64,000 bases of DNA, from the NCBI GenBank assembly GCA_902363595.1, contig CABJAP010000008.1:19205-83204 (forward strand), in the 5' to 3' direction. Positions 26,869 to 36,456 of this stretch are shown one piece after another (the stretch's first letter is position 1; each line of letters starts with the position of its first letter). The position numbers were made by a program, and so were the translations under genes. Under the pieces are notes generated by a model. That model saw nothing but the letters and a program-made list of their open reading frames with translations, was not told the origin of the DNA and ran no database searches. Source of the DNA: Clostridia bacterium. GTDB taxonomy: Bacteria > Bacillota > Clostridia > Peptostreptococcales > Anaerovoracaceae.

Positions 26869-28263
26869 TTAATTTCTGCGACGTCCTGGATTGCGTTTCC
26901 GCTTTCCGTCTCTTTTTTTCTTTTTAGCAGGTGCTGCAGCCCAGTGGGGCTCCTGACTGATCTCCGTGATTTCATCGCCCATCTGCATCTGCAAAAGCGC
27001 TGCGGCCAAGTATTCAATGGGGTAGCCGCTTTCCTTCGCTTTCTTATGGAGCATGCTGCCCGTCAGCTGCAGATTATGGCCTTCGGCCAATCGGACTGCC
27101 TGATTGAGAATTTTATCCGATTTCTGCTTCATAACCGATGTGGCCGACGGCAGAGTTCCCTTGGCCAGCCGGGTTTTGCAGTAGCCTTCGATGCTCCGCA
27201 GCTTATAAATCTCTTTTCCGACCACAAAGGTAAAAGCCTTGCCTTCCTTACCCGCGCGGCCGGTGCGGCCGATCCGATGGACATAAGCCTCTTCTTCCTG
27301 GGGGATGTCATAATTAAAGACCGCTTCCACATCATCCACATCCAAACCTCTAGCCGCCACGTCGGTTGCTACCAGAATGTTTGCCTTGCCATGGCGGAAT
27401 TGGGCCATAGCCGCGTTTCGCTGACCCTGACTCAAATCTCCGTGGAGCGGTTCTGCAGGATACCCTTTTCCTTTCAGCTCTCCCGACAAGGCATCGGCTC
27501 CCCGCTTGGTTTTGCAGAATACCAGCGCCCGCTTTGGGTCGTGGACATCCAGCAGGCGGCACAGGGCCTCCGTTTTATCCTTGCTTTTCAGCTCGAAATA
27601 AAACTGCTCGATCAGGGGAATAGTCAGTTCTTTTTTGGTAATTTTAATCAGAGCTGCATTCCTTTGATATTTCTTTGTAATATTGAGAATAGCCTGGGGC
27701 ATGGTAGCGGAAAACAATACGGTCTGGCGCTCCTGCGGCGTATCCTCCAGGATCGTTTCAATATCCTCGCGGAATCCCATATTGAGCATTTCATCGGCTT
27801 CATCCAGCACCACCGTTTGGATTCCGTCCAGTTTTAAGGTCCTGCGCCGCATATGATCCATAACCCGCCCCGGCGTGCCGACGACGATTTTTGTTCCGCT
27901 TTTCAGCATCTGTATCTGTTTTGACATATCCTGCCCGCCGAAAACGGGAGCAATTTTTACGCCCTTCATATATTTAGAAAACCGCCGCAATTCTTCCGTA
28001 GCCTGGATGGCCAGCTCCCTTGTGGGGCATAAGACCAGGGCCTGAACGCCGCTGCTGTCCGGCTGGATTTTCTGGATCAGCGGAATGCCGAATGCCGCGG
28101 TCTTTCCCGTACCCGTCTGCGCCTGGCCGACCAAATCTTTGCCTTCCATCATCACTGGGATCGCCTTCTGCTGGATGGGTGTCATCTGCTCAAAACCCAT
28201 TTCCGCCACTGCATGAAGAATTCCCTGATTAAGTCCCGATTGATTATAATTCATTTGTTCCAT
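26869..28263 (-). CDS. DEAD-box ATP-dependent RNA helicase
   Basis: A 464-residue helicase with all core motifs: Q motif (GFEQMTPIQQKAIPVM), AQTGTGKT, PTRELAIQ, GTPGRVMDH, DEAD, SAT, ATDVAARGLD and HRIGRTGRAG. A basic tail (KKKKRDGKRKRNPGRRRN) would aid RNA binding. It resembles CshA/DbpA types that act in ribosome assembly, RNA decay or cold growth; the exact class is not set. Monocistronic with its own terminator. Confidence 0.94.
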   Translation of the reverse strand: MEQMNYNQSGLNQGILHAVAEMGFEQMTPIQQKAIPVMMEGKDLVGQAQTGTGKTAAFGIPLIQKIQPDSSGVQALVLCPTRELAIQATEELRRFSKYMKGVKIAPVFGGQDMSKQIQMLKSGTKIVVGTPGRVMDHMRRRTLKLDGIQTVVLDEADEMLNMGFREDIETILEDTPQERQTVLFSATMPQAILNITKKYQRNAALIKITKKELTIPLIEQFYFELKSKDKTEALCRLLDVHDPKRALVFCKTKRGADALSGELKGKGYPAEPLHGDLSQGQRNAAMAQFRHGKANILVATDVAARGLDVDDVEAVFNYDIPQEEEAYVHRIGRTGRAGKEGKAFTFVVGKEIYKLRSIEGYCKTRLAKGTLPSATSVMKQKSDKILNQAVRLAEGHNLQLTGSMLHKKAKESGYPIEYLAAALLQMQMGDEITEISQEPHWAAAPAKKKKRDGKRKRNPGRRRN

Positions 28264-28302
28264 TCAAATACTCTTATCTTTCCTTTTACTTACAAACAAG
28301 AA

Positions 28303-28340
28303 AAGCCGGCGCTCGTTTACTGGAGCGTCGGCTTCTTTTT
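28303..28340 (-). terminator. Terminator after pepV, probably bidirectional
   Basis: AAGCCGACGCTC pairs with GAGCGCCGGCTT on the minus strand, then TTCTTG. The opposite strand ends in CTTTTTT. Confidence 0.7.
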
Positions 28341-28380
28341 TACGATTCTTAATTAGTATACGCTATAATTGCCGTTCAAG

Positions 28381-29817
28381 TCAACTATTTTCTTCTTCGT
28401 CCGCTGCTAGGCGGAAGATTGCTTCTGCGTAAATTTTGGCCATAGCTACAAGGCTTTCCACAGCTAGGCATTCGTTTTTCTGATGCCCCAGCTCCGGCTC
28501 ACCAGGAAACCTGGCGCCAAAGGCGATCACATGCTTCATCGCCCTGGCATAGGTGCCGCCTCCGATCACCAGCGGCCTGCTGTTTTCATCACCAGTCTGC
28601 CTTTTGTAGATATCCATGAGCGTGGCGATCATGGGATCATCCTCAGGAATATAGATCGGTTCCTCGTGCTTTTCCTTGACAATGCCCAGATTATAGCGAT
28701 CCAGCACCGGCATGATGCTTTCATAGACCGCCTCATCGCTGGAGGTCACCGGGTAGCGGACATTGATGGTAAAGGATGCGGCCTGAGTGGACACCGCCGC
28801 CATCCCCACATTGAGCACCAGCTTGCCCGACGGCTCATCCGAAAAGCCGCAGCCCAGGGATTGACCATCCAATTCATAACCAATGTAGGTATTATAAAAC
28901 TCGATTAATTCATTGATATCATCGCTGGCAAAGTTCAGGTTTCCCAAAAAATCCATTAAAATAGAGATGGCATTCTCGCCCTGCTCCGGCTTGGCGCCGT
29001 GGGCGGAGACGCCTTCTGCCGTAATCTCCAGGCTCTTGCCGATGCCTCTGCATTTCAGCTTCACCTGATGCTGCTGGCGAAAAGCCGCCGCCTTTTCCTT
29101 AATCGTCTCATAGCCTCCGCCCGCCGTATCGCGGACCACGGCTCTGGCATGGTCCGCAACCATGTTGGCTGCGTTACCGCCGCTTAGGGAGCGGAGTTCC
29201 AGCCCTTTGGAAGCGCTGCTGCCAAACTTTTTGGCAATTTCAAAAACCAGAATGCCCTTTTCCCCATGAATGGCTGGAAAATCGCCGTCAGGCGTAAATC
29301 CGTAGTCAGGCGGTGCCACCTTCTCCAGGTAATATTTCATCCCTTTCCAGTTGGTCTCTTCGTCCAGCCCCAAAATCAAGCGCACGGTATCTTTGAGAGG
29401 TACGCCGCTGTCCTTCACCGCCTTCATGGCATAGAAGGATGCCACCACCGGACCTTTATCGTCCATCGTACCCCGGCCGTAAATCTTTCCATCCACGATC
29501 TCGCCGCCATAGGGATCGTAATCCCAATCCGTACCTTCCGGAACCACATCCAGATGGCCGACAATTCCCATGACGTCGCCGCCGTTTCCAGGCAAGTCGA
29601 TATGTCCCCCGTAATGGTCCGCATCCTTCACTGCAAAGCCTTCAGAAGTTCCTTTTTCCAGCATATAGGAAAAGGCCTGCTCAACGCCTTCCCCGAAGGG
29701 ATATTGGCCTTCCATCTCTTCGGCCACGCTTTTTATTTGAACAAGCTCCTGCAGCGTCTTGATCATCTGTTCTTTGTTTGCTTCTATGTTACTGATTATC
29801 GATTGCAAGTATTCCAT
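28381..29817 (-). CDS. pepV: Dipeptidase PepV, M20 metallopeptidase
   Basis: The enzyme has 478 residues from the ATG at 29817. An in-frame ATG at 29823 directly touches GGGAGG, too close to be used. Zinc motifs are GHLDVVPEG, GRGTMDDKGP and LDEETNWKG, with the late ligand in AFGARFPGEPELGHQKNE. The long insertion domain of PepV is present. It is cytosolic and hydrolyses dipeptides and some tripeptides. Its start lies inside the end of the CapA-like gene (29-base overlap), so the two are probably cotranscribed. Confidence 0.92.
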   Translation of the reverse strand: MEYLQSIISNIEANKEQMIKTLQELVQIKSVAEEMEGQYPFGEGVEQAFSYMLEKGTSEGFAVKDADHYGGHIDLPGNGGDVMGIVGHLDVVPEGTDWDYDPYGGEIVDGKIYGRGTMDDKGPVVASFYAMKAVKDSGVPLKDTVRLILGLDEETNWKGMKYYLEKVAPPDYGFTPDGDFPAIHGEKGILVFEIAKKFGSSASKGLELRSLSGGNAANMVADHARAVVRDTAGGGYETIKEKAAAFRQQHQVKLKCRGIGKSLEITAEGVSAHGAKPEQGENAISILMDFLGNLNFASDDINELIEFYNTYIGYELDGQSLGCGFSDEPSGKLVLNVGMAAVSTQAASFTINVRYPVTSSDEAVYESIMPVLDRYNLGIVKEKHEEPIYIPEDDPMIATLMDIYKRQTGDENSRPLVIGGGTYARAMKHVIAFGARFPGEPELGHQKNECLAVESLVAMAKIYAEAIFRLAADEEENS

Positions 29818-31012
29818 TTGCATCCTCCCTGGCCTGCTTTGCCCTGGACAAATGTCCCGAGGCCGCCAAAGCCTCGTTGTCCTTCAGCCCGTCATCCAGC
29901 GGAACAACCGCATAGACCTGTTTACCGTCAGAATAATACTTATCTACCCAAGTGGGCACAGCACTCATGGAAATCTGGCTGATTCCACTGCCTTCCACAT
30001 ATGTAAGATCCACCTGGGCGATCACACCCTGCTCTGTGTAACGATTATTCAACGTTTCTGTCCTCTGGTTAGAAATAAAATTGCCCATGCTGTAAAAAAC
30101 CGGCACCTTTTTCTCCGAATCGCCGGCCTTAAGCCAGGCAGTTTCCTGCAGCACGTGAGGATGGGAGGCAAAAATAATATCTGCACCCAGATCGGCCGTC
30201 ATCTGTGCCAGTTCTTTCTGATGCTTATTGGCGGACTTCTGATACTCTTCTCCCCAATGGTAATAGGCTGCGATCACTTCCGCTCCTGCGGCTTTGGCTT
30301 GATCGATGGCTTCCTTGATCTTCTCGCCATCTTCTTTCAGCGTGTTGAAGTTAAAGGAATTGATGCGGGCCGCCACTTCATCGGAAACTGCGCTGCCGTT
30401 GATGGAAACGCCTCCGCTGCCTGATCCGGTTTCATAAGTAAACGCTACAATGCCCACTTTGACACCCTTCACGTCCTGAATCAGATACCGTTCATCGGCC
30501 TCTTCTTTCACGCTGCCAACTGTCGGAAGCTGATTCTCTTTAAGTACTTTCAGAGTCCGCAGTATTCCGTCCAGGCCTTTATCCGCCATATGGTTGTTGG
30601 CGGTAATCGCCACATCAAAGCCTGCATTTTTCAACGAAGTCGCAAGGGCGTCGGGTGAGCTGAAGTTAGGGAAACCCGAATAGGGCTTGCCCGCGAAGGT
30701 TGTCTCCACATTGCACAACGCCAGATCAGCCTCCTCAATATATGATTTTACATATTGAAAATTGTTGTCGTAATTATATTCTTTTTTATCCGAGTCATAA
30801 GCAGCATTGGTTTGGGGGTTGTGGGACATAATGTCGCCCACACATAGAATGGAGAGGGGAATCTCCTTTGGCGGCGCTGTTTCTCCAGCCGGAGAGCCGG
30901 CAGGCACTGCACCCGATATTTTTGTCCAGGCTAAAAGAATAGCCAGCCCTAGAAAAACCAGGGCCAGCGCGCTAAAGACTCCTATTTTTAATTTGTTTGT
31001 CTTTTTTTCCAT
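29789..31012 (-). CDS. CapA-family phosphoesterase-like protein, membrane-anchored
   Basis: A 407-residue protein with an N-terminal anchor (about residues 9-29) and a calcineurin-like CapA domain outside the cell. Metal-site motifs are visible: LCVGDIMSH, CNVETTFAG, ANNHMADKG, YYHWGEEYQ and ASHPHVLQ. CapA relatives take part in poly-gamma-glutamate capsule formation, but no capB/capC is nearby and many such proteins are general cell-surface enzymes. It lies between the NifU-like gene and pepV on one strand. Confidence 0.85.
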   Translation of the reverse strand: MEKKTNKLKIGVFSALALVFLGLAILLAWTKISGAVPAGSPAGETAPPKEIPLSILCVGDIMSHNPQTNAAYDSDKKEYNYDNNFQYVKSYIEEADLALCNVETTFAGKPYSGFPNFSSPDALATSLKNAGFDVAITANNHMADKGLDGILRTLKVLKENQLPTVGSVKEEADERYLIQDVKGVKVGIVAFTYETGSGSGGVSINGSAVSDEVAARINSFNFNTLKEDGEKIKEAIDQAKAAGAEVIAAYYHWGEEYQKSANKHQKELAQMTADLGADIIFASHPHVLQETAWLKAGDSEKKVPVFYSMGNFISNQRTETLNNRYTEQGVIAQVDLTYVEGSGISQISMSAVPTWVDKYYSDGKQVYAVVPLDDGLKDNEALAASGHLSRAKQAREDANGILAIDNQ

Positions 31013-31028
31013 GTTCTCTTCCGTAAAA

Positions 31029-31253
31029 CTACTGAACTGCTTCTACGCCTTTGATTTCGGGATAGCTTTCCATAAGGATTCTCTCAACGACTCCTTTGAT
31101 CGTCATCTGCGCTCCCGGGCATCCCGCACAATGTCCCTGCAGTCTCACTTTTACAATATGATCGTCCGTATACTCCACGAACTCAATATCTCCTCCGTCT
31201 CTCTGTAGGAAGGGTCTGATCTGTTCTAAACCTTCTTTGATTTTCTGTTCCAT
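31029..31253 (-). CDS. nfu: NifU C-terminal domain protein (Fe-S scaffold)
   Basis: A 74-residue protein equal to the NifU/Nfu C-terminal domain. The thioredoxin-like CxxC is GHCAGCPGAQMTIKGVVE, which binds a transient [4Fe-4S] cluster at the dimer interface for delivery to target proteins. The start IRPFLQRDGGDIEFVEY is standard. Its ATG overlaps the stop of the LivK-like gene, and the CapA-like gene follows after 16 bases. Confidence 0.93.
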   Translation of the reverse strand: MEQKIKEGLEQIRPFLQRDGGDIEFVEYTDDHIVKVRLQGHCAGCPGAQMTIKGVVERILMESYPEIKGVEAVQ

Positions 31254-32500
31254 TATTCATTCTCCTTTTTCTTCTCTTTTTTCTTAACATTTTTCTCCGG
31301 TTCTACCGGATCAATCGTACATATGGGCTTGATTTTTTTATTAGCAATTGTATTTATAACAACGGATTTCTTAGGATCTCCGACGCTATCAAAGGTAATT
31401 TTTCCGGAGGCGCCAGAAAAGTCGGCCGTCTGGGCCAGGGCCTCACGGACATCTTCGCCGGTGCAATTCGCCCCTGCGGTCTCGATGGCATGAATGAGCA
31501 GCAAATACGCATCGAATCCCAATGCCGTTTCAGCTGCCGCAGTTTCGTCTTTGCCGTACTTTTTACTGTAGGCATCGAGAAATTGCCGGGAAGTCTGTGT
31601 CACCGCCTCATCCTCCGTATAAAGTGTGGAAAAGGCAACGTTATTGTAAATGTATTTTCCGGCAATGTCCATAAATTCGTCCGTCGACCAGTCGCTGTCA
31701 CCTAAAAAAGTCACATTGCTGATCCCCATCTTTTTCGCCTGTTTGAGAATCGCTGCCGCATCGGGGATATCTCCCGGGAGAAATACCGTGCTCACCCTGG
31801 AATTGGCAATCGCCTGCAGCTGCTGTGAAAAGTCCTTATCTCCTGTCTTAAATTTTTGATAAACGGCTATGGCTTCTCCATCCCCCGTTAATTGGACAAA
31901 CTTGTCTTTAAAGCTGCTGGCCATTGCCGTAGCCTGATCATCATCATCCGGCAGCAGGATCCCGCTTTTCTTTTCTTTGAGCTGCTCATAGACATAGCGG
32001 GCCAAAGCCTCGCCCTGATAGGATTCCACAAAGCATACCCGGAAATAATAAGGGTGGTTCTTCGTTACCAGCGGATTGACATTGGTTATTGCGATACCGG
32101 GAATCTTGGCCGCCTCCAGATATCCGTTGGCTACCAGCGAATAAATACTGCCATAGCTGCCCAAAACAGCCAGAGGCTGCTTTTTAATCAGATCCGCCAT
32201 AGCAGTTTCGGCTGCATCAAGATCTGACTTATTATCCGCATAGACCAGCTCTACTTGTTTTCCCAAGACATTGGGATAAAGATCATGAGCTAGTTCAATC
32301 CCCCGAACCTCCAGCTCTCCCTGCTCCTTATCGGCGCCGCTCATTGGTTCGTAAACCCCGATTCTTATAGTATCGTCCGATGATGCGTTTTTATTTATAA
32401 ACGCTTCTTTAAAGTTATTAAACGTCGTGCATCCTGCCAGTGACAAGGAAAAAACACCTGCCGCAAGGATGCCGGCCATTATCTTTTTCGCCTTTGACAT
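31253..32500 (-). CDS. ABC transporter substrate-binding lipoprotein, LivK type
   Basis: The protein has 415 residues from the ATG at 32500; an in-frame start at 32545 would bury the signal peptide. The lipobox is SLAGC with C24 as the lipidated residue. The mature part is a type I periplasmic-binding fold: RIGVYEPMSGADKEQGELEV, the middle VFLPGDIPDAAAILKQAK and AAAETALGFDAYLLL are typical of branched-chain amino acid or amide receptors. The end is a Lys/Glu-rich tail. No permease or ATPase genes adjoin it, so it is an orphan receptor. It precedes nfu. Confidence 0.86.
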   Translation of the reverse strand: MSKAKKIMAGILAAGVFSLSLAGCTTFNNFKEAFINKNASSDDTIRIGVYEPMSGADKEQGELEVRGIELAHDLYPNVLGKQVELVYADNKSDLDAAETAMADLIKKQPLAVLGSYGSIYSLVANGYLEAAKIPGIAITNVNPLVTKNHPYYFRVCFVESYQGEALARYVYEQLKEKKSGILLPDDDDQATAMASSFKDKFVQLTGDGEAIAVYQKFKTGDKDFSQQLQAIANSRVSTVFLPGDIPDAAAILKQAKKMGISNVTFLGDSDWSTDEFMDIAGKYIYNNVAFSTLYTEDEAVTQTSRQFLDAYSKKYGKDETAAAETALGFDAYLLLIHAIETAGANCTGEDVREALAQTADFSGASGKITFDSVGDPKKSVVINTIANKKIKPICTIDPVEPEKNVKKKEKKKENE

Positions 32501-32693
32501 GCTGTCCTCTTCACCTTCTTGCCTGTATTCTCTAATTCCAAACATTTCCCTCTAAGTTACATGTACATCAAATTATACCTGTTTTTTGCAAAAAGGTAAA
32601 GTCTGCTGCAAAAAAAGGTTGTTTCATTCCATATAATGGTGGTATAACTAGATTAGAGTAAATTAAGACTAAACTATTGGGAGGTAGAAAATT

Positions 32694-33236
32694 ATGAAAT
32701 GGACTTGTTCAGTATGCGGATACACGCACGAAGGACCGGAACCACCAGCTCAGTGCCCACAGTGTAAAGTGCCCGCCGAAAAATTTGTAAAAGTTGAAGA
32801 AGGTAAAAGAGAATGGGCTGACCAGCACGTAGTCGGCGTTGCCAAAGATGTAGATCCGGAAATCGTGCAGGGCCTTAGAGATAATTTTAATGGGGAATGC
32901 TCCGAAGTTGGTATGTATCTGGCTATGGCGAGAGTCGCTCACAGAGAAGGATATCCGGAAATCGGACTTTATTGGGAAAAAGCTGCTTGGGAAGAAGCTG
33001 AGCACGCTGCCAAGTTTGCAGAGCTTCTGGGAGAAGTGGTTACGGATTCCACCAAGAAGAATCTGGAAATGCGTGTAGACGCAGAAAACGGCGCTTGCGC
33101 AGGCAAGAAAGCTCTGGCTAAAATGGCTAAGGACCAGAATCTGGATGCAATCCACGATACGGTTCATGAAATGGCTAAGGACGAAGCAAGACACGGCTGT
33201 GCTTTTGAAGGTTTACTTAAGAGATATTTTGGCTAA
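32694..33236 (+). CDS. rbr: Reverse rubrerythrin (NADH peroxidase component)
   Basis: A 180-residue protein with an N-terminal rubredoxin-like zone (C5-x2-C8, C21-x2-C24) followed by a ferritin-like four-helix diiron domain from about residue 60 ([24 protein letters not shown]-type and [11 protein letters not shown] helices). The domain order is the reverse of classical rubrerythrin. In Clostridium acetobutylicum revRbr reduces hydrogen peroxide and O2 with NADH via NROR. GGGAGG precedes the ATG. No PerR box was clearly seen. It has its own terminator. Confidence 0.93.
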   Translation: MKWTCSVCGYTHEGPEPPAQCPQCKVPAEKFVKVEEGKREWADQHVVGVAKDVDPEIVQGLRDNFNGECSEVGMYLAMARVAHREGYPEIGLYWEKAAWEEAEHAAKFAELLGEVVTDSTKKNLEMRVDAENGACAGKKALAKMAKDQNLDAIHDTVHEMAKDEARHGCAFEGLLKRYFG

Positions 33237-33250
33237 AATCAAACATAACG

Positions 33251-33278
33251 AGGATGCGGCGTGTCTGCATCCTTTTTT
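33251..33278 (+). terminator. Reverse rubrerythrin terminator
   Basis: AGGATGC pairs with GCATCCT across a 9-base loop, then TTTTTTC. Confidence 0.8.
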
Positions 33279-33311
33279 CTTTATACAGGAAACCACGTTT
33301 TTATGTAAGGA

Positions 33312-34487
33312 GTGAAGAAACCGATGAAAAAATTTCAGTATTATATTCCCACCCGGATTTTGTTCGGAAAAGGAGCGCTGGATGGCCTGCACAAGCAGGC
33401 TCTGCCCGGAAAAAAGGCGCTGATCGTCATCAGCAGCGGAAAATCAACCAAGGCCAACGGGTATCTGGCCCGCGTGGAAGAGCAGCTTGAAAAAGCCGGC
33501 TGTGAGCATGTTCTCTTTGATAAGATTCTGCCCAATCCAGTGCTTCGCCACGTGATGGAAGGCGGCGCGCTGGCTAAGGAGACAGGCTGTGACTTCGTTG
33601 TCGGCCTGGGCGGCGGCAGCAGCATGGACGCAGCCAAAGCCATTGCCGTCATGGCCACCAATCCCGGCGATTATTGGGATTATAACGGCGGCAAGACGGG
33701 CAAGGGACTGCCGCTGGTATGCGATCCTCTTCCCATCGTCGCCATTACCACCACTGCAGGAACAGGTTCGGAAGCCGATGCTGCTACCGTTACCACCAAA
33801 GAGGAGACCAATGAAAAATGCGGGTATGTCAATGAAAAACTCTATCCTGCCATCTCAGTGGTGGACCCGGACTTGATGATGACCATCCCGCCGATGCTGA
33901 CGGCTTATCAGGGATTCGACGCCCTCTTTCATGCAGTGGAAAGCGTTATCAACAAATACGAAAATCCGATGGGTGAAATGTTCGCCCTCAAAGCCATCGA
34001 ATATATTGCCAAATACCTGCCGACGGCGGTCAAGGATGGAAGCAATGAAGAAGCCCGCAGCTACGTGGCTCTGGCAAACACACTGGCCGGATTCTTTATG
34101 ATGTGCACCTCGGAGCATTCCATGGAACACGCCCTCAGCGCTTATCATCACAGCCTGCCCCACGGTGCAGGACTGATTATGATCAGTCTGGCTTATCACG
34201 ACCACTTTGTCAAAACCAGCGCTTGCGACGAGCAGTACATCAAGATGGCCAAAGCCATGGGAAAACACCATGCCAAGGATGCCGGCGACTTTATAGATGC
34301 GTTAGCACAGCTGCAGAAGGACTGCAGCGTGGACCAGCTGAAAATGAGCGATTACGGAATTAAACAAGAAGAACTGGATAAATATGCGGTTAATGCCAGA
34401 GAGTCCATGGGAAGGCTCTTTGCCTGCGACCCGGTTTCTCTGTCTGATGAAGATGTCGTGAAAATTTATCAGAAATCCTATCGCTAG
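33312..34487 (+). CDS. Iron-containing alcohol dehydrogenase
   Basis: A 391-residue group III enzyme. The NAD(P) site is FVVGLGGGSSMDAAKAIAVM. The expected iron ligands are in QGFDALFHAVE (Asp, His) and MEHALSAYHHSLPHGAG (His, His). The start KFQYYIPTRILFGKGALD is like butanol dehydrogenases of solvent-forming clostridia, but the substrate is unproven. AAGGAGTG precedes the ATG. It has its own terminator and presumably recycles NAD(P)H by reducing an aldehyde. Confidence 0.88.
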   Translation: MKKPMKKFQYYIPTRILFGKGALDGLHKQALPGKKALIVISSGKSTKANGYLARVEEQLEKAGCEHVLFDKILPNPVLRHVMEGGALAKETGCDFVVGLGGGSSMDAAKAIAVMATNPGDYWDYNGGKTGKGLPLVCDPLPIVAITTTAGTGSEADAATVTTKEETNEKCGYVNEKLYPAISVVDPDLMMTIPPMLTAYQGFDALFHAVESVINKYENPMGEMFALKAIEYIAKYLPTAVKDGSNEEARSYVALANTLAGFFMMCTSEHSMEHALSAYHHSLPHGAGLIMISLAYHDHFVKTSACDEQYIKMAKAMGKHHAKDAGDFIDALAQLQKDCSVDQLKMSDYGIKQEELDKYAVNARESMGRLFACDPVSLSDEDVVKIYQKSYR

Positions 34488-34511
34488 TTTTTTTGCGATA
34501 TTGGAACTTAC

Positions 34512-34550
34512 GAAAACGCGGCTTGCCACTTGCAAGTCGCGTTTTCTTTA
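34512..34550 (+). terminator. Alcohol dehydrogenase terminator
   Basis: GAAAACGCGGCTTGC pairs with GCAAGTCGCGTTTTC (one wobble), then TTTATG. The following bases to 34812 hold no gene that I can support. Confidence 0.8.
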
Positions 34551-34812
34551 TGGGTTCAGCTCCGAATCCACAGTCCAGGGTCCCGGAAAATTTTTATAAA
34601 ATTTTTTATTTTTTACGCGAAGTTGTGGGTTTGCGAGGGCTGACCCCGCCAACTTGACTGCCCGCGCAAACTCAAGTCGGATCTGACAGCGTCTGGCTGT
34701 TGAAACCTGCGCAAAAAGTGAAATCTTTTTTTATTTTTTTCTCAAAGATCCCCACGCCCCCTCTCCAAGCCGCAGCCGCCCCATATTCCGATTGCCGTAG
34801 TCTCACCCTAAT

Positions 34813-34922
34813 ATAAAAAAGTTTCCTCTGGAAACGTTATTCGCGCTTCGCGCTCACTTTCACAAGGTAAACTTTTTTGAAATACAGAAAATGCTACGCA
34901 ATCGATATTTCCTGTATTATAA
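34813..34922 (-). repeat. Dispersed intergenic repeat, family 1, copy 2
   Basis: Nearly identical to 1249-1358 in opposite orientation, including the ATACAGGAAAT/ATTTTCTGTAT palindrome, the GCGCGAAGCGC hairpin and the edge AAACTTTTTT. On the minus strand it begins immediately after the T-run of the DUF4097 gene terminator. Confidence 0.8.
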
Positions 34923-34957
34923 AAAATCCCGCACTGGACGTCCCTGCGGGATTTTAT
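34922..34957 (-). terminator. DUF4097 gene terminator
   Basis: Minus strand: AATCCCGCA pairs with TGCGGGATT, then TTTTT. The T-run also forms the edge of the repeat at 34813-34922. Confidence 0.8.
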
Positions 34958-34979
34958 TTTACAATACACACTTGATTTT

Positions 34980-35849
34980 TTATATAAAGTTAATTTCCGT
35001 ATCTCCAGTATCGCAATTCGTCTCAATATGATTGGCCGCCGCCGGATTTTCCGCAAGATAAGTGCTGCCCACGCTCTTTCCATTAATGGAGCAGTCCCCC
35101 AAGTCCGTCTGCGTTTTTATGGAATAGGAATCCTGCGGTAGGTAGGTGGTCAAAGTACAATCCCCCATGTCACCGTCGATTTTCGTCATTCCTGCAAATT
35201 CTCCGGAGAGATTCATATCACCCGCATTTAGCTTAATCGAGGCAGAGGAAGATTTAATGCTGGCCCCTTGGATACTGCCCATATCGGCACGCAGGTCCAG
35301 TTCTCCGGCTATAATCCCGTTCATGGTAACATCTCCCGCATCCGACTCGATGTGCAGCGTTTTTGCCGATAGATCATTGAGCTTTACATCCCCCATATCG
35401 CTGTCAATCTCAACGCGATCAAAGGCTGTACCTTGGGGGTAATAAATTTTTATCACCGTATCTTTGTGGTCGCCCAGATTGAAAAGATTCAAGTTAAACC
35501 AGCGGATTTTTTTCCCGGATGGCTTTACATTCAGGATACCGTTTTCCACAGAAACCCTGGGTGCGCCCATGGCTTTGTCATAACTGGTTTCCACTGCGAA
35601 GGTCTGCCCTTGGACAAATTCCACCCGGCCCAGGTCCGAATCCACATTGATGGAAGAAAAGGCTTCTGTCGCTCCATTCTGATGCTCTTGCTGTCCGCCG
35701 GTAAGGCTGATCCATGGAACCCGCTCCTCAACACTGGCCAAACCCCGAATTCCTCCCAAGGCCGCGCCGGCAATGCTGAGAAGCAGTCCTGCGCCGACCA
35801 CGATTCCGCAGACCATTAAAAAGGTTTTCATTCTCTTACTCATTTCCAT
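34980..35849 (-). CDS. DUF4097 beta-helix protein, membrane-anchored
   Basis: A 289-residue protein with an N-terminal membrane helix (about 10-32) and a repetitive beta-strand domain (about 65-289). Strand units repeat the theme of Asp/Gly turns (ESDAGDVTMNG, RADMGSIQGA, DGDMGDCTLT, QTDLGDCSING). DUF4097 proteins are often encoded with PadR regulators and HAAS membrane proteins. It overlaps the HAAS gene by 14 bases and is the last gene of padR-HAAS-DUF4097. The molecular function is unknown; an envelope role is inferred. Confidence 0.84.
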   Translation of the reverse strand: MEMSKRMKTFLMVCGIVVGAGLLLSIAGAALGGIRGLASVEERVPWISLTGGQQEHQNGATEAFSSINVDSDLGRVEFVQGQTFAVETSYDKAMGAPRVSVENGILNVKPSGKKIRWFNLNLFNLGDHKDTVIKIYYPQGTAFDRVEIDSDMGDVKLNDLSAKTLHIESDAGDVTMNGIIAGELDLRADMGSIQGASIKSSSASIKLNAGDMNLSGEFAGMTKIDGDMGDCTLTTYLPQDSYSIKTQTDLGDCSINGKSVGSTYLAENPAAANHIETNCDTGDTEINFI

Positions 35850-36456
35850 GCCCCTCCTTTGCCAGCTTTTTCTCCCGTCTCCTCTGACTGCTCTTCTGCA
35901 TTTCTTTTGCAGTCAAACGGATGAGGGCCCTGGCACCTATCACAACACCTACACACAAAACTGCCATTAGACCGGCGGCTACAAGCCCCATGCCGATCAG
36001 CATCATACCGCCCGCCACGCTTCCGGCCAGCCCGGCAAATCCGATGGCGACAAGAGCAATGCCGCCGATGCAGAATGCGATCAGACAGGCAAGCAGCGCT
36101 GCGATCACCGCAAAGATACTGATAAAGACGGCAAAGGCTACGGCCCCCAGAGCGATCGCCAGCGGCAAGGCGACCGGCGCCGCAAAGATGCCCATGATCA
36201 CCCATAAAATCGCTGACAGCCCTTTTTTGGTGCTCTGGCGGCCATTGTCGTGATCCAGCTGGCGGACAGCGTAATCAGCCTTAATCTGGGTCGCAACTTT
36301 AGATGGACTTCCCAGCTCCTGGATAGTCTCTGCTTCCCGTTCCGGTCCGGCCTCATCAAAATATTCACTGTAGTATTCCATCGCTGCCTGAATCTCTTCC
36401 TTCGGCAGCTTTGATAACTCGGCGGCCAGCCGGTTCATAAACTCTTGTCTATTCAT
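35836..36456 (-). CDS. HAAS-domain (DUF1700) membrane protein
   Basis: The protein has 206 residues from the ATG at 36456, chosen because it overlaps the padR stop; an in-frame start 24 codons upstream would lie within padR. Residues about 1-65 form the HAAS helical domain (MNRQEFMNRLAAELSKLPKE, AMEYYSEYFDEAGPEREAE). About four to five Ala/Gly-rich membrane helices follow (about 85-185). It ends in a basic tail. HAAS proteins are thought to be held as sensors or anti-factors at the membrane with a PadR partner. Confidence 0.84.
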   Translation of the reverse strand: MNRQEFMNRLAAELSKLPKEEIQAAMEYYSEYFDEAGPEREAETIQELGSPSKVATQIKADYAVRQLDHDNGRQSTKKGLSAILWVIMGIFAAPVALPLAIALGAVAFAVFISIFAVIAALLACLIAFCIGGIALVAIGFAGLAGSVAGGMMLIGMGLVAAGLMAVLCVGVVIGARALIRLTAKEMQKSSQRRREKKLAKEGHGNE

